A DNA stretch of 64,000 nucleotides from Terfezia claveryi (GCA_015179025.1 WHUX01000162.1:59465-123464); one strand, 5' to 3'; shown: positions 33,177-44,861, counted from the stretch's first letter. The notes: generated from the letters alone by a model not told the origin. A program made the numbers and translations.

Positions 33177-34146
33177 GACGAAGACAGTGAATATGACATG
33201 GTCAAGGAAGAATAGTCCTCAGATGATGAGACTCTATCTACTATACCAGAAGAGGTTTTTACTAGGTATGACCGAGTACCCAATATAAACAAGAACAAAC
33301 CATTAACAGTTCTTGGACTAAGATATAGGCCTCCCTCTTCTGAAAGTGCTCAACAAAATACCCTCGCTCCTGAAGAAGCAAAAGAAATTGCTACCGACTT
33401 AGCTTTTAGCAATTGGCATCAACACAAGAGGATGCACTAGTCCTTTTGTCGGGATTTTTACTGTCCTACTCATGGCAGCTCCCACGCCATGAACAACCGC
33501 ATGTTCACTGTCGAAACATGTGCAATCTGCAACTGCCATGGACATGGCAGTATGAATTGTGACTTGTCAGCCTCAGTTCTTAAGAAGGAGAAGGAATTCC
33601 ATAAGAGTCATATTGAGCACCTCTCAGCCGCAAATGACTCTCATAAGGAACTAGCACTAGTACAACAGACACCGGCATATTCAGTTCCACAACCTCTCAG
33701 CCGCAATGAAGCCATCCATGAAATTAGAGAATGGGCAAAAAGGTAGAATGCTAATAAGCCACCAGGCTCAAACCTCTAATATAACTTTCAGTTCAGTAAC
33801 CCTACCAAACAGATGAGCACTCGTCAAATGGAACAGGAGATCAAAAATACTCCTGTTGCCCCTTAACAACCGTGAAATGCACCTCAACAACCAGCTGCAA
33901 TCGCTAGCAGCAGTAACACAACTCCAATCAATACCGCCGCCGTTACTACTCGTTCCCAAAAGCGAGTAGCCATTAACGGAGACCCAGAACTCTCTTTCAT
34001 TCAAGACACCAAAACCTCCAGACAGCGTTGTGATTTCTGTAAGTTTTCAGGACATAATTCTTCCACATGCAAGGAGAAGAAACCTACCATCAATAACTTC
34101 AATCAAAGGATCGAACCGACCCTCAACAAGCTCATTGAAGAGAAAC
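33080..34146 (+). pseudogene. F pol: zinc-finger region between RNase H and integrase
   Basis: About 350 codons separate RNase H from integrase. A Cys/His cluster (C-DFNK-C...GHHIF-C) lies near 33096-33155, a second CRDFYCPTHGSSH cluster near 33440-33485, a full CCHC knuckle (C-AI-C-NCHG-H-GSMN-C) at 33519-33560 and another (C-DF-C-KFSG-H-NSST-C) at 34029-34070. Knuckles normally sit in gag, so their position here is unusual. The segment ends at the gaaac target of C and continues at 39635 with HISNGWEDDKDYF. Several TAG/TAA codons interrupt it. Confidence 0.72.
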
Positions 34147-34638
34147 TGTCACGGCGTTAATTTACTTGCGAGCTATTTGACATTAGAACAGGCTTGTTTG
34201 AGTGTCAGCACAGTATTTGAATTTACTTGTGAGCTATTTGACACCCAAACAGACTTGTTTGAGTGTCAGCACGGTATTTGAATTTACTTGCGAGGTATTT
34301 GACACCCGAACAGGCTTGTTCGAGTGTCAGCAGGCTTGTTCGAGTGTCTAAATACTAGAAGGGATTAGAGAGGTGGATCGCGGAGTATCACCTGCGATCG
34401 CAGGTGACGTCAAGTTAGTCGGGCGCCACTCCTTTGGCCATGGCAATCGTATATATAGGAAGCCTTAGTTGTCGTTTCTTGTTCTTGTTCCTTACGCAAC
34501 GTCTTGTATTATAACCTTGGTAATACAGACTCTGCCTTTTGTCCTGATACTCCAATCTACGGTTATAGTTTCATCTTCGTGCGCTCCTTGGAGTCATGTC
34601 TTTAGTTATAGCCACAGCCATCGACTTACGCCATTACA
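34147..34638 (+). repeat. Element C 5' LTR
   Basis: It contains three copies of the GACAC...GTGTC hairpin in 61-bp spacing (34178-34205, 34238-34268, 34299-34328) plus half a copy. The 3' LTR has two, which accounts for the 57-bp length difference. A perfect palindrome ATCACCTGCGA plus its complement is at 34387-34408 and a TATA box at 34450-34457. Confidence 0.93.
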
Positions 34639-34687
34639 CTACGTTGCGTCCATACACTCTACTGAGCGCAACCCCTAGCTACGAACA

Positions 34688-35893
34688 ATGACTCAGCCCG
34701 TTGTTGAATTGCCGGCCGCTATTGTCGACCTAGTTCCTCGTTTGTGAACTGCGTTGAACTCAGCAAACCAGGACTACACCGGAATACTCAATGAAACCAT
34801 TACCCTACTAGATCAGCTACTAAGGCTACCAGACCGACGACAAGATGTCGTAAGATTACGAACCCAAGTAATGAACTTAACGAATCAACTCACGGTGCGG
34901 CAACAAGAAGACACAACCTTATGCATAGCTACTCAAGAGTTACGAGATGAAGTAACTACTCAAGAGACAGTAATTAATGAGCTTCGAACGCAGTTGGAAG
35001 ATATGAGGGCTATTAATGCGACTTTGGCTCGGTTGCAACCAGGAGAAGGAGGGGGTCGTTCGGAGAAGATACCCAACCCAGAAAAATTCTCTGGAAAAGA
35101 CCGAAATAAGCTGCGCCCTTTCCTTACCCAACTACGACTAAAGGCTGCTACTTATAGTGACGAACAAGCAAAACTTCGACTAGCAGTAAATTCCTTAGCT
35201 GAAGATGCCCTAGATCAGGTTACCCCTTATGTTGAAAACGATACGGTAAACTTAACCAACCTAGCAGCACTTATTACTATTCTTGAAAATGCATTCGGCC
35301 ATCCAAATCGAGTAGCCAACGCAGAGTACAAACTACAAATGATGATTCAGGGGGTCAGGGAGTTCGCTGCCTATTTTGCCGAATTTCAACAATATGCAGC
35401 TGAAACGAGTTGGAGTAATACGGCTAAGTTGGCAGCTCTAAAGCACGGACTTTCCTACCAACTACAACAAGATCTCCTCGCCATACATCCTGAGCCCACG
35501 GAGTTTAACGAGTATGTGGAGGTCTGCCAAAGGCTAGATACTCGTCGCCGTGCGCTACAAACCCAAATACGTAATCGTGTTGGACCAATGCCCCGAATGA
35601 TATCACGCCCTACCGCTCCCGCTCTAGTTAACCCCCAAATAGTCCAAACTCCCTCTACCTCTACAGTCACGGGTACTCACCCTGGGCCCATGGATTTGTC
35701 TGCAGGAAGAAAGAAGATATCTCCGGAGGAAAAAGCAAAGAGAATGGCTGAAGGGAGGTGCTATTATTATAGAGGAATGGGACATGGGGTTAGAACTTGC
35801 CCACACATACAAAAACGTACCCTACAAGTTGCCGAAACGGTTATGGAAAATACGAATAAGGGACTAGAAGTTGGGGAACAGGCAAAAGAGTAG
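34688..35893 (+). pseudogene. C gag
   Basis: The ATG at 34688 (MTQPVVELPAAIVDLVPRL) is followed after 19 codons by a TGA that fits CGA. The frame is then open to the stop at 35891-35893, 379 codons. A coiled-coil-like segment (34760-35040) precedes the capsid part (NPEKFSGKDRNKLRPFLTQL). After a Pro/Thr linker comes MDLSAGRKKISPEEKAKRMA. The zinc knuckle reads C-YY-Y-RGMG-H-GVRT-C, the second Cys now Tyr. With one stop and one lost Cys this is the best preserved gag here. Confidence 0.9.
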
Positions 35894-36330
35894 CCTCACC
35901 TCAGAGGGATGGCACTGAGTTGAGGCAGGATAAATTTCTGGACTCTTTAAGCATTTCCAGTTCATCTTTGCAGTCTTCAGAGGAAGAGTTTTTGGATGGG
36001 AATCACCTTGTAGTTAGTGGTGAATTAAACGATAATGGTTCCAGAATCCTTACTCATGCCCTGATAGACTGCGGAGCAATGGGTTATGCATTTATAGACC
36101 AGGAATTTGTAAGCTATCACCAACTCCCCCTTTATAAACTCAATAATCCCTGAACACTAGAAGTCATTGATGGGTGACCAATCGAGTCAGGGACAATCAC
36201 ACACATTAGTAAGCTAAAGCTAATAATTGATCAGCACCAAGAGGAACTGCCACTGTTTATTACCAAACTAGGCCACTACCCCATAGTATTAGGACTTCTA
36301 TGGCTATGACGTCATGATGTGAATATCCGT
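35894..36330 (+). pseudogene. C pol: protease
   Basis: The 35920-36153 stretch holds ALIDCGAMGYAFIDQEFVSY, the protease loop. TGA codons at about 36152, 36176 and 36309 (all CGA-like) interrupt ...TLEVIDG...PIESG and LGLLWLRRHDVNI-like sequence. Confidence 0.85.
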
Positions 36331-37500
36331 TTCGCTAAGAATAGTGTTACTTTCGACTCTGATTTTTGCCTCCACCATTATTGTGAAAAACCCTCGACCA
36401 TAAAGGGTATCTCAATTCCAATTCCAGAAAACCCTCGAATTGCCCTTATTGCAGGATCAACCTTTAGTCGCCTAGTTAAAAAAGCAAAGCAGGTGGAAAC
36501 AGCCTTCCAGACAACTATCTACGAACTTAACATGGTTTTAAAAGATCCTGAACAACAACCTAAGACAGAGGAGGATAAGATCAAGGAACTAGTGCCTTCT
36601 GAATACTACGAATTCCTTCCATTATTTAAGAAGGCTATTGCGGAAATCCTCCCCCCCCACCAACCTTACGACCATAAAATTCCTCTTAAAGAAGGATTTA
36701 CTCCCCCTTTTGGACCTCTATACTCCCTATCAAAACCAGAGTTAGAGGCTCTTAAAGTATGGCTAGAAGAAAACCTGTCCAAAGGATTTATTCGTGCCTC
36801 CTCATCTCCCGCAGGTGCACCTATCTTATTTGTTAAGAAGAAGGATGGGTCCTTGCGTCTTTGTGTAGATTATCGTAGTCTTAATGATGGTACCATCAAG
36901 AACCGATACCTACTACCCCTTATATGAGAGACTTTGACTAGACTTTCTAAGGCACGATACTATACGGCTCTTGACATTAGAAGCACCTACAACCTCATCC
37001 GGATGGCGGAAGGAGAGGAATGGAAAACAGCGTTCCGAACTCGTTATGGCTTATATGAGACCTTAGTTATGCCTTTCGGCCTCACAAATGCTCCTGCCAG
37101 CTTCCAACATTTTATTAATGATGTTCTCCATCCCTTCCTTGACAATTTCTGTACGGCTTATCTTGATGACATTTTAATATATAGCGATACCCTCGAAGAA
37201 CACCGAACACATGTTACCAAGGTATTGCAAGGTCTCCAAAAAGCCGGCCTCTATCTAAAACCCGAGAAGTGTGAATTTCATAAGACCACGGTCCACTACT
37301 TGGGCATGATTATCTCAGCAGAAGGGATACAAATGGATCCAGCTAAAGTTAAGGCCGTAATGGACTGGGAATCCCCAATTAACCTTCATAATGCTCGTGC
37401 TTTTCTAGGATTCGCCAATTTTTATTACCGGTTTATCAAAGACTTCTCCAAGATTGTGGCTTCTATCGTGAAACTAACTAAAAAAAATACAACGATGGTC
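36331..37500 (+). pseudogene. C pol: reverse transcriptase
   Basis: The 36319-36927 and 36934-37548 stretches carry [67 protein letters not shown] and [15 protein letters not shown], the intact catalytic box, plus VHYLGMIISAEGIQ and [13 protein letters not shown]. Only one TGA (36926-36928) breaks it. It ends at LTKK, where the RNase H deletion starts. Confidence 0.92.
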
Positions 37501-37640
37501 AGAATTTCTCTCCCACTTCAACTTCAAGATAGTTTACCGTCCAGGTAAAGCAGGGGGAAAACCAGATGCATTAACAAGAAGGTCAGGAGACCTTCCAAAG
37601 GAAGGAGATGAACGTATAAGGTTTCAAAATCAAGTCGTTC
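37485..37640 (+). pseudogene. C pol: RNase H deletion scar
   Basis: After the RT thumb (IVASIVKLTKKN) at about 37490 the sequence jumps to QRWSEFL-like codons in another frame (37492-37530), followed by [20 protein letters not shown] near 37535-37600. In E about 400 bp separate these points and encode all three RNase H acidic motifs. They are missing here, so C cannot make RNase H. A run of A (37482-37488) marks the left edge. Confidence 0.85.
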
Positions 37641-38860
37641 TCAAACCTCACAATTTAACAATCAATGCGACAGTAGAAGAGCTGGAACTAGAGGACTTGT
37701 TTAATAGGGGTTTTGAAGTTGATCCACTGCCAAGAAAGACATTAGCTAAGCTGCAACAAGGAGAGAAGCGATCTAAGGACATCTCGCTAGCCGAATGTGA
37801 AGAGGATAATGGAAAGCTAAAATATCGTAGGCGGATATATGTACCAAATTATATGCCTCTAAAGTTATGTCTAATCTAGGACCATTACGATATCCCAGCA
37901 GCGGGGCATCCAGAGTGATCCAAGACACTTGAGCTTATCTCGCGACAATATTATTGGCCAAAAATGCATAAGGATGTTGATCAGTATGTACGCAATTGTT
38001 ACCCCTGTCAATGTGCTCGAACGACACGACATGCCCCATACGGCATTCTTCGACCACTCGCAATTCCCCAAGGTGCTTGGCAAGATATCTCCATAGATTT
38101 CATTATGGGGCTACCCTGGTCAAATGGATACAATGCAATTTTGGTAGTAGTATGTCGACTAACTAAAATGCAGCACTTTATTCCCTGTCGTGATACCACT
38201 ACTGCAGAGCAATTAGCAGATCTATATGCTCGGTATATCTTCCGCCTCCATGGTCTTCCTAGAACAATTGTATCAGACCGTGGGTCTCAATTCATCTCTC
38301 ACTTTTGGAAAGCTCTCTGTCAAGTGCTTAAGATTCAACCTCTCCTGTCCACACCATTTCACCCTCAAACTGACGGCCAGACCAAACGAGTCAATGCCAC
38401 TCTAGAACAATATTTACGGGTGTATGTTAATTATTTGCAGGATGACTGGGAGAACTAGTTGCATCTCGCCGAGTTTGCAGCAAATAATCAAGCTTCTGAA
38501 ACAACTGGGTCATCTCCCTTCTTTGCGAATTATAGTTATGACCCACTGTAGCAATTTGATTTCGAGGAAAAGCCCATATGACCTGATGAGCGGAGTGCTA
38601 TAGAGGTGGCCGGGAAGATCAAGGAAATAACGGAACACTTACAAAACGAGATGGCTAGGGCGTAGGCATGGCAACAGGAGCAAGCAGACAAAGGACGAGA
38701 TAATGCTCTAGTATTCAAGGAGGGAGATCTGGTTTGGTTTAATAGCCAGCACATTACAACACAACGGCCAAGTGGAAAGCTCAACCATAAACGGATTGGC
38801 CCCTACAAGATCACAAAGGTCATATCCCCCTATGCATATGAACTCGACTTCCCCGCTAGT
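37641..38860 (+). pseudogene. C pol: integrase
   Basis: The 37697-37879 and 37964-38458 stretches include [20 protein letters not shown] (zinc-finger end), [32 protein letters not shown] and [20 protein letters not shown], so the two core Asp are present and the Glu motif lies near [11 protein letters not shown] stops at 37877, 38456 and 38548 interrupt it. The following part (VWFNSQHITTQRPSGKLNHK) is the C-terminal region. Confidence 0.88.
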
Positions 38861-39160
38861 GTGCATTATCATCGAGTCCAGCATGTTTCACTTCTCGACC
38901 CGGCAAACAATAATCCCCTACCTGGGCAATACAATCCCCCACCTCCACCAGTGATAGTTGATAATGAGGAAGAGTGGCATGTAGAAGAAATCTTGGATTC
39001 TCATCTTCGGAGGAAGAAATTAGAGTACTTAGTGAAATGGGTAGGGTTTGAAAGACCAGACTGGGAACCGGCAACAAACATCAACAAACTCAAGGCTATT
39101 GATGACTTCCACAGGCGAAATCCGAGCAAACCAGGACCATTGCCGGAAGACAAAGACTAA
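38861..39160 (+). pseudogene. C pol: chromodomain end
   Basis: HYHRVQHVSLLDPANNNPLP leads into DNEEEWHVEEILDSHLRRKK and EYLVKWVGFERPDWEPATNI, a chromodomain with aromatic-cage type residues. It ends at DFHRRNPSKPGPLPEDKD and a TAA at 39158-39160, probably the true end of pol. Confidence 0.9.
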
Positions 39161-39179
39161 GCCTCAAGGGACTTCGGCC

Positions 39180-39194
39180 GTAAGGAGGGGATAT
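39180..39194 (+). other. Polypurine tract of C
   Basis: GTAAGGAGGGGATAT directly precedes the 3' LTR, the expected second-strand priming site. Confidence 0.75.
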
Positions 39195-39629
39195 TGTTAC
39201 GGCGTTAATTTACTTGCGAGCTATTTGACACCCGAACAGGCTTGTTCGAGTGTCAGCATGGTATTTGAATTTACTTGCAAGGTATTTGACACCCGAACAG
39301 GCTTGTTCGAGTGTCAAATAGCAGGCTTGTTCGAGTGTCTTAATACTAGAAGGGATTAGAGAGGTGGATTGCGGAGTATCACCTGCGATTGTAGGTGACG
39401 TCAAGTTAGTTGGGCGCCACTCCCTTGGCCACGGCAATTGTGTATATAGGAAGCCTTAGTTGTCGTTTCTTGTTCTTGTTCCTTACGCAACGTCTTGTAT
39501 TATAACCTTGGTAATACAGACTCTACCTTTTGTCCTGATACTCCAATCTACGGTTATAGTTTCGTCTTCGTGCGCTCCTTGGAGTCACGTCTTTAGTTAT
39601 AGCCACAGCCATCGACTTACGCCATTACA
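39195..39629 (+). repeat. Element C 3' LTR
   Basis: It is 435 bp and has two hairpin copies (39226-39254, 39287-39316). The palindrome present in the 5' LTR is damaged here to cacctgcgattgtaggtg (C-to-T and G-to-A). TATATA near 39440-39450 and the CCATTACA end are kept. Confidence 0.93.
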
Positions 39630-39634
39630 GAAAC

Positions 39635-40530
39635 ACATCAGTAATGGATGGGAAGACGACAAGGACTATTTCATTACCCTTTAGCTAGATCAAGGCACAG
39701 GAATGAAAGCTGCATATCAGGCATGTATGAGAGTATATCCTATCTAGAAGAACTATTATGATACCTTTGTCAGCCGCAAGGATCATAGAAGAAGAGACGG
39801 ATTTTTGTATGTCAAGAACCAACAAAGACAATGGAAATTAGTCTTGCCCTCTACCTTTAATATTGAAGGTAAGAACTATCTCGAATTAGTTATTAAAGAT
39901 GCACAGGAAGCAACTGCTCATAGTGGCATTGAAAAAACAATGAAATATCTTACTGACCGATATGATCACCAGTCCTTTGCAGAACCAACTAAGGACTATA
40001 TCAGAAGTTGCGATACTTGTCAATGGACAAAGTATTTCAACAAGGCACCACTTGGACTCGTAACCCTATTACATGTACCAAGAAGGCCGTGGACGGACAT
40101 ATTGATGGATTTTCTTAAGTTAGCACCTGTGTTTACTAAGTATTCAATTTTGTACCCGAATGTTCCTGTTGAAGAAGATCAAGTTGTTTTTATTTCATGA
40201 CTTTGGACGATTGTTGATAGACAATCAGGATTCAAGTTTCTTATTCCTGTCTCAGATAATTTCACAGCAGAACAATGTACTGCTACTTTTGATACTCATG
40301 TAGTCCCAACTATAGGATACCCTTTTTGTATTGTTTATGATCGAGACACTCTTTTTATGTCATCGCATTTTCAAGATTGGGCTAGGAATAAAGGAATCAA
40401 GTTAGAACCATCCACCGCATATCATCCATGTGCAGATGGACAATCAGAAATTGTGAACAAAGAAATTCTGCAAGTAGCAAGAGCCTGTAAAGTTGAAGGA
40501 TTTGATTGGCTACAGAAACTACCAGAGATA
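39635..40530 (+). pseudogene. F pol: integrase zinc finger and core
   Basis: After the C insertion the F frame continues. The 39805-40200 stretch has ATAHSGIEKTMKYL and CDTCQWTKYFNKAPL (HHCC module), then PWTDILMDFLKLAPV with the first core Asp. After a TGA (40198-40200) follow TIVDRQSGFKFLIPVSDN, VYDRDTLFMS with the second Asp, and STAYHPCADGQSEIVNKEI with the Glu. A TAG at 40531 ends this part. Confidence 0.88.
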
Positions 40531-41388
40531 TAGTTGAAACTTAACTCTAGGTATAATGCCACTAGACAGAATAGCCCCTATTACACACTGTTTGGATTAA
40601 ATGCATATCTTAGCATATCAATACTTCCATACCCCATTAATGCATATGTACCAGCAAACGAACGTCATGAGGTAACGTCTAAAATCCTTCATAACGCCAA
40701 GAAGACTCAAGCATCTCAAGCGAACAAACGACTACCCAATACAACCAAATTTTCAGTCGGACAACAAGTCATGCTTTCCTCAGAAAATATTAATATATCG
40801 AATGTCTCACCTAAACTCAAACCAAGATGGCTAGGCCCATTTCCCATTATTTCTAGTAATTGGAAATACAATAACTATAGCCTAAACTTGTCTAGCCAAC
40901 CCAACCTGCACCTCATATATAATACTTTTCACATCAGTAAACTCAAACCATATTATAAAAATGATTCTACCCAGTTCCCTCAAAGACAAACTCAAGAACC
41001 GGGACCAATTCAAGATAATCGTTATGAAGTTGAAAAGGTATTAGAATTCAGAACAGCTCCTCGAACGGGAGAAAGACAATATAAGGTCAGATGGCTAGGA
41101 TACTCTCCTAAACATGATTCCTGGGTAAACGCCAAGGATATCACTACCGAAATTCTCTAAGATTTCTGGACGACCGGAAGTTTGGAAAATACATTCAAGA
41201 GACGACGAACAACTAGAGAAAAACAAGGACCACGAACTAGAGATGAAACCAGAGCTCTCATTCAACAAGAACGAGATCGAATTATGAGTCAAGAAACTAC
41301 TAAGGATATTCATGTTAATGCAAATGTATTAACAATGCATCAAATCTTAGGACGTATGGAAATCAATTTGGCAGAACGAGAGAAGTAA
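40531..41388 (+). pseudogene. F pol: integrase C-terminus and chromodomain
   Basis: The 40534-41160 stretch (208 codons) has TRQNSPYYTLFGLNAYLSIS, then VGQQVMLSSENI, PKLKPRWLGPFPI (C-terminal barrel) and EVEKVLEFRTAPRTGERQYK with VRWLGYSPKHDSWVNAKDI, a chromodomain. A further 68-codon charged stretch (41182-41388) follows in another frame. PPT-like TGTGGGGAAG lies at 41407-41416 before the 3' LTR. Confidence 0.9.
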
Positions 41389-41416
41389 GGATAGGAAATC
41401 CTTCTATGTGGGGAAG

Positions 41417-42095
41417 TGTAATGGAGAACGTTTCATTTCTTATATAATTGCTTATATATCTTTTGTATTTCCTATATTACTACTATGTTATGTAACTAAG
41501 CCTCTCGGTCGAAGGACAAGCCTTCTACCATTTCCTATTGCTTTATAAGCGTCCTTAGCATGCGGAATTTGCCATGGGAAATTCCATGGAACTTACCATA
41601 TGAGCACACCCTCAGTATGGCCGCATGACCTTTGTTTTGAACGTGTAAGTCACCACTATGGCCACATGACCTTTGTTCTGGCCGTGTGACTTATTACTAT
41701 GGCTACATGACCTCTTTTATACAGCGTACCACCTTCTGGTATGCCATCCTTTATTGAATTTATTTCCTTAGTCATCAGATCTTAGAGGAGTATAAATAGG
41801 CGCCGGATTCCCTCTGGAATCCAGCAGACAAGAGAAAGTAAGCAGCAACAAGCACATAGCAGCAAGCAAGTCTATATACCGATCAGATAAAGATTATATA
41901 GCTTAGATAGCACAAATCACATAAGATAGATTACACCAGTTAATTACTGTTCCCTTTAGGAATGTCCCACATAGTAATCTCCCTACCCTTCTGAGGTCTT
42001 ACCTCAGCAGAACCGAAATACACAAACGTCCGTACCTACGGATATAGATTGTATAAACGGTACCGAATGAATACTGCCTAGTAGCATTCATTACA
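41417..42095 (+). repeat. Element F 3' LTR
   Basis: It is 679 bp, starts TGTAATGG, ends CATTCATTACA and is followed by tgcat. Compared with the 5' LTR it lacks one ACT in the ctactactact run near 41475. Most other differences are transitions. Confidence 0.94.
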
Positions 42096-42249
42096 TGCAT
42101 AACATTCCTAACAAGATCTTCCGGAACACCAAGAACAGATTCCATCTTCTTCTCCTCTTCTCCCGGCCTTATCATAAGGTTAATGATTCCCGGGTTACTC
42201 ATTTACTTTCTTCGTTTCCCTCCAGAGTCATAAACCTTGCCTCCTCTCT
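42096..42249 (-). pseudogene. B pol fragment between F and D
   Basis: This 154-bp piece of B pol is isolated between F and D. On the minus strand it reads MSNPGIINLMIRPGEEEKKM then ESVLGVPEDLVRNVMH and continues into 17729. Upstream it joins 49106 across D. A TAA precedes the Met. Confidence 0.85.
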
Positions 42250-42743
42250 GTAGCGACGGCTCTGGGGGCAAGGCGACCAAGGGGTACGCCGGGGCAAGGG
42301 CAAGGCTAGGATAACACACACGTAGAAACGCTATGTGTATGACCAGGGGGAGGCTGAGACGGGAGGCAAGGGCAAGAGGCAAGAGGGGCAGAGGGCAGGG
42401 GACACGAGACACGCAGAAGCAGTTGCCGCGTGTGTTAAGGTGGGCAGCAGGGCTGCAGAGTCGAGGCGAGACAAGGAGGTGCACAAGGGAGATGTACCAA
42501 CGTGGAGAGAAGCAAGGCCCTGTATTGGATATACAAGACATTGGATGGGGATCCAACGAGAGGGCGGAGAGAGCAAGCTATATATACAGGCTTCCTTCCT
42601 GGCCAAGGCCACCAGAAGGAATAAGGTTCCCAAGACCCCTTATCTCGGGAACAGAGATAACAACGATATCAACCAACAATAATGAGAGTCGGATGGAATC
42701 CCGTCTGACTCTCAAACCTGGCTAGGAAAGGACGGTTGTGACA
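42250..42743 (-). repeat. Element D 3' LTR
   Basis: It begins TGTAGCGACGG and ends GGTTGTGACA on the plus strand. It has a single 78-bp unit with the GAGAGTC...GACTCTC inverted repeat. A minus-strand TATATATA lies near 42578-42587. Confidence 0.95.
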
Positions 42744-42758
42744 CTATCCCCCCTTTAG
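42744..42758 (-). other. Polypurine tract of D
   Basis: On the minus strand CTAAAGGGGGGATAG precedes the 3' LTR, identical to that of Z. Confidence 0.85.
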
Positions 42759-42920
42759 GCTCGGAGCCCCAGCGACACAAGGCAAGGCGAAAAAAACAAA
42801 CAAACAAGACAGGCGAATAACCAATAACCCATAACACAACCCCAATGCCGGACAACCTGACAATAACAGAAACAACAATCATAATTCCAACTCCAAATCA
42901 ATGAAGACAAGACAAAAATA

Positions 42921-43129
42921 TCATTCAGCTGGGCGAGGCTTGAGAGGGTAACGCTGGTGGAATAGGGTGACCAGGTCAGAGGCGTTTTCTAGATCCTCTG
43001 CTGGTTGCCAGGTGGTCTCCTCGTCCCCTAACCATTTGACCTTGTACTGAACTCGTCCATAGTGCTTCCTGGAGTCCAGTACCTCCTCAACCTCCCACTC
43101 CTCTTCACCTGTAATCACCATGGAAGGAG
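42921..43129 (-). pseudogene. D pol: chromodomain
   Basis: ITGEEEWEVEEVLDSRKHYG, QYKVKWLGDEETTWQPAEDL and FHQRYPLKPRPAE make up the chromodomain and the natural C-terminus. No stop lies inside. Confidence 0.92.
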
Positions 43130-44460
43130 GGGGGGGGTGCTTTTGCCCTGGAAGGGGATCGTCGGTGGCTGGCTCGATCTCCGAGACATGAACGACCGGA
43201 TGGCACTTGATCTCCCTGGGAAACCTCAGTCAGTAAGTATAAGTGCCCACAGCCGCTAACACCTCGTAGGGACCTAGAAACTTGTGATCCAGCTTACGGG
43301 AGGGCCATTCTGTCCGGAAGTGTCTGCTAGAAAGCTATACCTTATCTCCAGGCTGGTACCTTGGGGCTAGCAACCGTGATCCGTTGGCATACTCCGCTTG
43401 CCTAGCTTGAGCATATACCAGTTCGGCTCTTAGGGTGGAGTGCAACTCAGCAATCTCCGTGGCGAACTCCTTAGCTGGGGTGTTCTCCCTGGCCTTGTGC
43501 AAAGGTGCTAGAGAGTCTATGAAACGAGGGTGCCAGCCATAATTGGCTAGGAACAGGGAGGTTTTTAGAGACTCCGAGAAATGGTTGTTAGCGGCGAACT
43601 CACAGGTTGCCAGCAGCGAAACCCAGTTGTTTTGCTGGTAATTGACGTATGCTCTCAGGTACTACTCCATGATTGCATTCATTCACTCGGACTGACCATC
43701 TGTTTGGGGGTGATACACCATGGAGAGGTGTACGTTGATTCCCAGAAGCTCGCAGAATACCTTCCAGAAGTCCGAGACGAATTGGGGGCTGCGGTCCGAG
43801 ACGACAGACTTGGGGAGACCATGGTAGCGGAATACGTGGTTGAGGTAGAGGCCGGCAAGGTCCCGGGCAGAACAGGTATCATGGCAAGGTATAATATGCC
43901 TCATTTTGGTCAATCGGTCTACTACCATAAGAATAGCGTTAAACCCCGAATCCTCCGGCAACCCAGTCACAAAGTCCATGGTTAGGTGTTGCTAAGGCTG
44001 GTCTGGGATCTCCAGGGGCTTCAGGGTCCCATAAGGAGCGTGGCGGATAGGCTTAGCACGCTTGCAAACGTGGCAGTTCCGTACATACTGCTCCACGTCC
44101 TTCCGTTGGTCAATCTATATGTATTCTCTGGCCAGAAGCTCTAACGTTTTAGCCACTCCAGGGTGACCTGCAACCAGGCTGTCATGGTGTTCCTTGATCA
44201 ATCGAAGGTGCAGCTCTCCTTCCGGTATATACAGCCATTCGAGGTGGTAGAGGAGGCCTTCCTGGACGGTACACTCGGCTAGGGAGATCTTGGGGTGGCA
44301 GCGCTGGCCAGAATCTACTGCGGTGATAATTTCCTTGGCCAAGGGGTCGTCCATATATGCCTGTCTCACTAGTTGTCGGAGGTCAGCCTCAGCAAGGACA
44401 TTGGCCACCAGGTCAAAGTTTTCGGGCTTCAATACCACCTGATTTTGGTATTTTAGCCTT
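43130..44460 (-). pseudogene. D pol: integrase
   Basis: The 43683-43979 stretch has MDFVTGLPEDSGFNAILMVV and SDRSPQFVSDFW, and [12 protein letters not shown], where a stop follows. 44115-44400 supplies [20 protein letters not shown] for the zinc finger and the short linker AEADLRQ. Stops in 43232-43680 and 43993-44118 fit CAG-to-TAG or CGA-to-TGA. The Ala/Glu/Asp linker is much shorter than in Z, A or E. Confidence 0.9.
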
Positions 44461-44861
44461 TCATCCCCCCCTTTAGGGAGATCTCCTGATCTCCGGGTTA
44501 ATGCATCGGGCTTGCCCCCAGCCTTTCCTGGCCAGTATCTGATCTTGAAGTTGAACCGAGATAAGAACTCCGACCACCTAGCTTGCCTTCGGTTAAGCAA
44601 CTTGGTGGTTGTAAAATACACAAGGTTTTTGTGGTCAGATAATACCTCGATGATCCCCTTGTCTGACTCCAGATGTGGCCTCCATTCTTCGAACGCTCGC
44701 ACGATGGCCATCAGCTCTTTGTCATAGATTTCGTAGTTGCACTCAGCCGGGGAGTGTTTTTTCGAGAAGTAGGCCATGGGGTGGAGGACCCCGTTTTCGT
44801 CGTTCTGGGACAGGATTCCCGCAGAAACATAGTCGGAAGCATCAGTTTCGACGACACATTC
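44461..44861 (-). pseudogene. D pol: RNase H
   Basis: [35 protein letters not shown] and [18 protein letters not shown] carry the catalytic Asp, Glu and Asp. Only a TAG at 44862 (CAG ancestor) separates it from the RT, so this copy is nearly intact. Confidence 0.91.

Larger units (their letters stand above)
34147..39629 (+). mobile_element. Element C, gypsy chromovirus lacking most of RNase H
   Basis: LTRs 34147-34638 (492 bp) and 39195-39629 (435 bp) start TGTCACGG/TGTTACGG and end CCATTACA. The target duplication is gaaac at 34142-34146 and 39630-39634, and the host F frame rejoins across it. The order is gag, protease, RT, then a deletion of most of RNase H, integrase and chromodomain. 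Total 5483 bp. It belongs with A/D/E/Z but is clearly diverged. Confidence 0.94.
17730..42095 (+). mobile_element. Element F, Ty3/gypsy element carrying two other transposons
   Basis: LTRs 17730-18411 (682 bp) and 41417-42095 (679 bp) begin TATAATGG/TGTAATGG and end CATTCATTATA/CATTCATTACA. The target copies tgcac (17725-17729) and tgcat (42096-42100) differ by one transition. The internal region carries gag, protease, RT/RNase H, a zinc-knuckle region and integrase with chromodomain. A Plavaka-type transposon sits in the leader and C sits within pol. Net length without guests is about 9 kb. Confidence 0.93.
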
